From the NCBI GenBank assembly GCA_027317185.1, contig DAHVFB010000003.1, positions 21,568 to 85,567 on the forward strand: a DNA stretch of 64,000 nt, in the 5' to 3' direction. The stretch is from Deltaproteobacteria bacterium (lineage in GTDB: Bacteria > Desulfobacterota > Binatia > Binatales > Binataceae). A model generated the notes under the pieces. That model made no database searches and was not told the DNA's origin. It worked only from the letters and a program-made list of their open reading frames with translations. The position numbers and the translations under genes were made by a program. Shown piece by piece: positions 62,176 through 64,000 of this stretch (positions are counted from its first letter, which is position 1; each line of letters begins with the position of its first letter).

Positions 62176-62970
62176 ATGGATCGAATTCTGACAGCGTGGG
62201 ATATCGACCCTTCGATTCCGATCGGATGCGCCGCCTTGCTGGCCGGCTATCTCGCCGCGCATCGATCGGACCTTTCGCGCAGCGCCTGGTTTATCGGCGG
62301 CGTGGTGCTGATGTTCGTCGCGCTGACCTCGCCGATCGACACGCTGGGCGATACCTATTTATTCAGTGCGCACATGCTTCAGCACATGATCCTGATCCTG
62401 ATTGTCCCGCCGTTGCTGATCGCCGGACTTACGCAGCACTTCGCGCGCGCCGTAACCAGCATCGCTGCGCTCGGCGCGCTTGAACGATCTTTGCGCCGGC
62501 CCGCGATCGCATGGACGCTCGCGATCGCAACCCTGTGGCTATGGCATCTGCCGGCGTTATTCGATGCGGCCGTCGCCAACGAGGACATCCACATATTCGA
62601 GCATCTATGCTTTATGCTCACCGCCACGATCTTCTGGTGGCCGATTCTGAGTCCGCTGGAAAGCTCGCGGATGGCCGCGATGCCGGCGATCCTGTATCTG
62701 TTTGCCGGCATGCTGGCCACCAGCGTGCTTGGAATTGCGATCACTTTCGCACCGCCAGGCTTGTATGCGGCTTACGCGCATCCGCACGACGCGATCGGAA
62801 TTCTGCCGCTGCTGCGCAATTCGTGGGGTTTGACTCCGGCGGTCGATCAAAAGCTCGGCGGTTTGCTGATGTGGGTGCCGGGCGGCCTCGCTTTTCTGGC
62901 GGCGATTATGCTGGTGATGGCGCGATGGTATCGCACCCCCGAGGAAACGGGCGCGACAGCATTCAATTGA
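62176..62970 (+). CDS. ctaG: Cytochrome oxidase assembly protein CtaG (caa3 type)
   Basis: 264 residues from ATG 62176, five bases after coxC. About seven membrane spans. SAHMLQHMILILIVPPLLIAG (about residues 64-84), with the His-rich copper-binding motif, and TLWLWHLPALFDAA and FEHLCFMLTATIFWWP match the caa3_CtaG family, which delivers copper to subunit I. It is unrelated to the COX11-type CtaG. Confidence 0.92.
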   Translation: MDRILTAWDIDPSIPIGCAALLAGYLAAHRSDLSRSAWFIGGVVLMFVALTSPIDTLGDTYLFSAHMLQHMILILIVPPLLIAGLTQHFARAVTSIAALGALERSLRRPAIAWTLAIATLWLWHLPALFDAAVANEDIHIFEHLCFMLTATIFWWPILSPLESSRMAAMPAILYLFAGMLATSVLGIAITFAPPGLYAAYAHPHDAIGILPLLRNSWGLTPAVDQKLGGLLMWVPGGLAFLAAIMLVMARWYRTPEETGATAFN

Positions 62971-62978
62971 GGCGAACG

Positions 62979-63185
62979 ATGGATGATCACTTGAACCGGG
63001 AGCACTGGGCGATTCCGAAACCCGAAAAAATTCCCGCGCCCACTTATTGGCCCGCGATCATGGCGCTGGCGATCGCGTTTATTTTTTTCGGCGTGGTCAC
63101 TTCGTGGGTTTTCAGCGGGGTCGGGCTGTTGATGTTCGCGCTGGCGCTATCCAAGTGGGTCGGAGAGCTGATCCATGACGAATGA
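62979..63185 (+). CDS. Small two-span membrane protein, probable oxidase subunit IV
   Basis: 68 residues from ATG 62979. A charged N-terminus (MDDHLNREHWAIPKPEKIPA) is followed by two hydrophobic stretches (PAIMALAIAFIFFGVVTSWV, FSGVGLLMFALALSKWVGEL). Its position between ctaG and the Rieske gene and its size suggest an oxidase subunit IV or a small supercomplex protein. It overlaps the Rieske gene by 11 bp. No family signature is certain. A much longer frame running upstream is antiparallel-free shadow sequence of ctaG. Confidence 0.75.
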   Translation: MDDHLNREHWAIPKPEKIPAPTYWPAIMALAIAFIFFGVVTSWVFSGVGLLMFALALSKWVGELIHDE

Positions 63186-63711
63186 ACCGCAAATCCCGCC
63201 CAATGAAGCGTCAACTCCGGCGTCCGGATCGATCACCGCGGAACGCCGCAAGTTCCTCGCCTGGCTGAGCATCGGACTGAGCGGCTTGATCGCGATGCTG
63301 CTCGGCATCCCGGTAATCGGTTTCATTCTGGGACCATTGTTTCAGGAGTTGCCCGAGACCTGGCGCGAAGTCGGTGCGGTCGACCAATTTGCTATCGGAA
63401 CCACCGTCAAGGTCAGCTTTCTCGATCCCTCGCCCATGCTATGGGCGGGAGTGACCGCGCAGACCGCCGCCTGGCTGCGCCGCGTCAGCGCCGATGAATT
63501 CACCGCCTTCGCGATGAATTGCAGCCATCTGGGATGCCCGGTGCGATGGTTGCCGCAGGCCCAGCTTTTCATGTGCCCCTGTCACGGCGGGGTTTACTAT
63601 GCGGACGGCACGGTCGCCGCCGGACCGCCGCCGCGCGGACTGTTTCACCTGCCGGTGCGCATACGCGGCGGCAAGGTCGAAATTCGCGCCAGCGCGGTTC
63701 CGATCGAATGA
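63175..63711 (+). CDS. qcrA: Rieske iron-sulfur protein of a bc-type complex
   Basis: 178 residues. One membrane anchor (about residues 23-48, LSIGLSGLIAMLLGIPVIGF) is followed by the Rieske fold with CSHLGCPVRW ... CPCHGGVYY (C-x-H-x-G-C and C-x-C-H-G boxes, about residues 118-143). It passes electrons from quinol to cytochrome c. The gene precedes a cytochrome b gene by 10 bp, and the oxidase genes are directly upstream, indicating joint expression of complexes III and IV. Confidence 0.95.
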   Translation: MTNEPQIPPNEASTPASGSITAERRKFLAWLSIGLSGLIAMLLGIPVIGFILGPLFQELPETWREVGAVDQFAIGTTVKVSFLDPSPMLWAGVTAQTAAWLRRVSADEFTAFAMNCSHLGCPVRWLPQAQLFMCPCHGGVYYADGTVAAGPPPRGLFHLPVRIRGGKVEIRASAVPIE

Positions 63712-63721
63712 CGGAAACCAA

Positions 63722-64000
63722 ATGCGAACACTGTTAAATCGCCTGCTCGACGCCTTCGAGGAACGCACCGGCCTGTTCAAGCTGCTGGGCGATCTCGCGC
63801 GTCATCCGGTCCCGCCCGGCACCGGCTGGTGGTACGTGTTCGGCAGCGCCACCCTGATGTGCTTCATCGTGCAGGTGGTGACCGGCATCGCGCTGGCGAC
63901 GCGCTACATCGCGTCAACCGGCAGCGCTTACGAAGTCCTGCAATTCATCACGAACGACGCTTTCCTGGGTCATCTGCTGCGCGGGATGCATTTCTTCGGC
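63722..64000 (+). CDS. qcrB: Cytochrome b (N-terminal part, cut by window edge)
   Basis: The first 93 codons from ATG 63722, running off the right edge. MRTLLNRLLDAFEERTGLFK leads to PPGTGWWYVFGSATLMCFIV, the first transmembrane helix, and GIALATRYIASTGSAYEVL. LLRGMHFFG at the edge includes the first heme-binding histidine region. Ribosome-site-like ACGGAAACC precedes the start. It should hold the two b hemes of the bc complex with the Rieske protein just upstream. Confidence 0.9.
   Translation, partial: MRTLLNRLLDAFEERTGLFKLLGDLARHPVPPGTGWWYVFGSATLMCFIVQVVTGIALATRYIASTGSAYEVLQFITNDAFLGHLLRGMHFFG

Overview
The window is a high-GC stretch (about 60 percent G+C by eye) of a Gram-negative, free-living, oxygen-respiring bacterium. 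The envelope genes are Gram-negative: an Mla/MCE lipid transporter, a BamD-type lipoprotein and several lipobox proteins. It appears to make coenzyme F420 (cofC, two luciferase-like LLM oxidoreductases). It respires through an aa3-type cytochrome c oxidase and a bc complex. It carries acyl-CoA and ring-hydroxylation catabolism, two DUF1329 proteins, and a selenoprotein glycine-reductase-like cluster. This mix suggests the uncultured Binatota (Desulfobacterota_B) or a neighbouring deltaproteobacterial lineage. That placement is inference from gene content; no rRNA or tRNA gene was recognised.

Layout. 1-3 kb: cofC-mlaE-mlaF-mlaD-mlaC operon (minus). 3-6 kb: a TPR/SH3 lipoprotein and a DEDDh exonuclease-UvrC fusion. 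6-13 kb: housekeeping genes on plus (sufT, rplU-rpmA with terminator, an LLM oxidoreductase, obgE-proB-proA, nadD, rsfS). 13-16.5 kb: THUMP methyltransferase, efp with an unusual loop, and a secreted NPYGYG-repeat protein (minus). 16.6-22.6 kb: ygfZ, an amidohydrolase, an enoyl-CoA hydratase/acyl-CoA synthetase operon, and two tiny desulforedoxin-like genes of 47 and 38 codons. 22.6-33.3 kb: mixed single genes (SPL-type radical SAM protein, hydrolase, Lon-N protein, acyltransferase, trmB, BamD-AMIN fusion, M20 peptidase, DsbA-like protein, FMN reductase), with one hairpin-rich 600-bp gene-free stretch.

33.5-39.4 kb is the most notable part. An LLM oxidoreductase and a 23-bp perfect tandem repeat precede four genes homologous to glycine/sarcosine/betaine reductase: GrdB-like, GrdE-like, GrdC-like and GrdA. 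The GrdB-like and GrdA genes each contain an in-frame TGA at the selenocysteine position of the family, so ordinary gene calling truncates or loses both. A SECIS-like hairpin follows the grdB TGA. The GrdE-like protein lacks the cysteine that becomes the pyruvoyl group in true glycine reductase, GrdB has Ser for one Cys of its UxxCxxC motif, and no GrdD is present. The cluster is therefore probably a variant selenoenzyme system with a different substrate or chemistry.

39.4-46.9 kb: a diiron protein with two MaoC-fold partners, phhB, a phosphatase-superfamily lipoprotein, a DyP peroxidase and phosphoketolase. 46.9-56.1 kb: a catabolic island with two DUF1329 proteins bracketing a Rieske dioxygenase (alpha and beta), an SDR, an ornithine-cyclodeaminase-like protein and a DapA-like protein. 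56-58.8 kb: a sulfur-stress divergon (MFS transporter and ETHE1-like metallo-hydrolase opposite an ArsR-rhodanese regulator, with an inverted repeat between them). 59-64 kb: coxB-coxA-coxC-ctaG, a small membrane subunit, Rieske protein and the start of cytochrome b, in one run. No mobile element, CRISPR array or prophage was seen. The octamer GCGATCGC is conspicuously frequent throughout.
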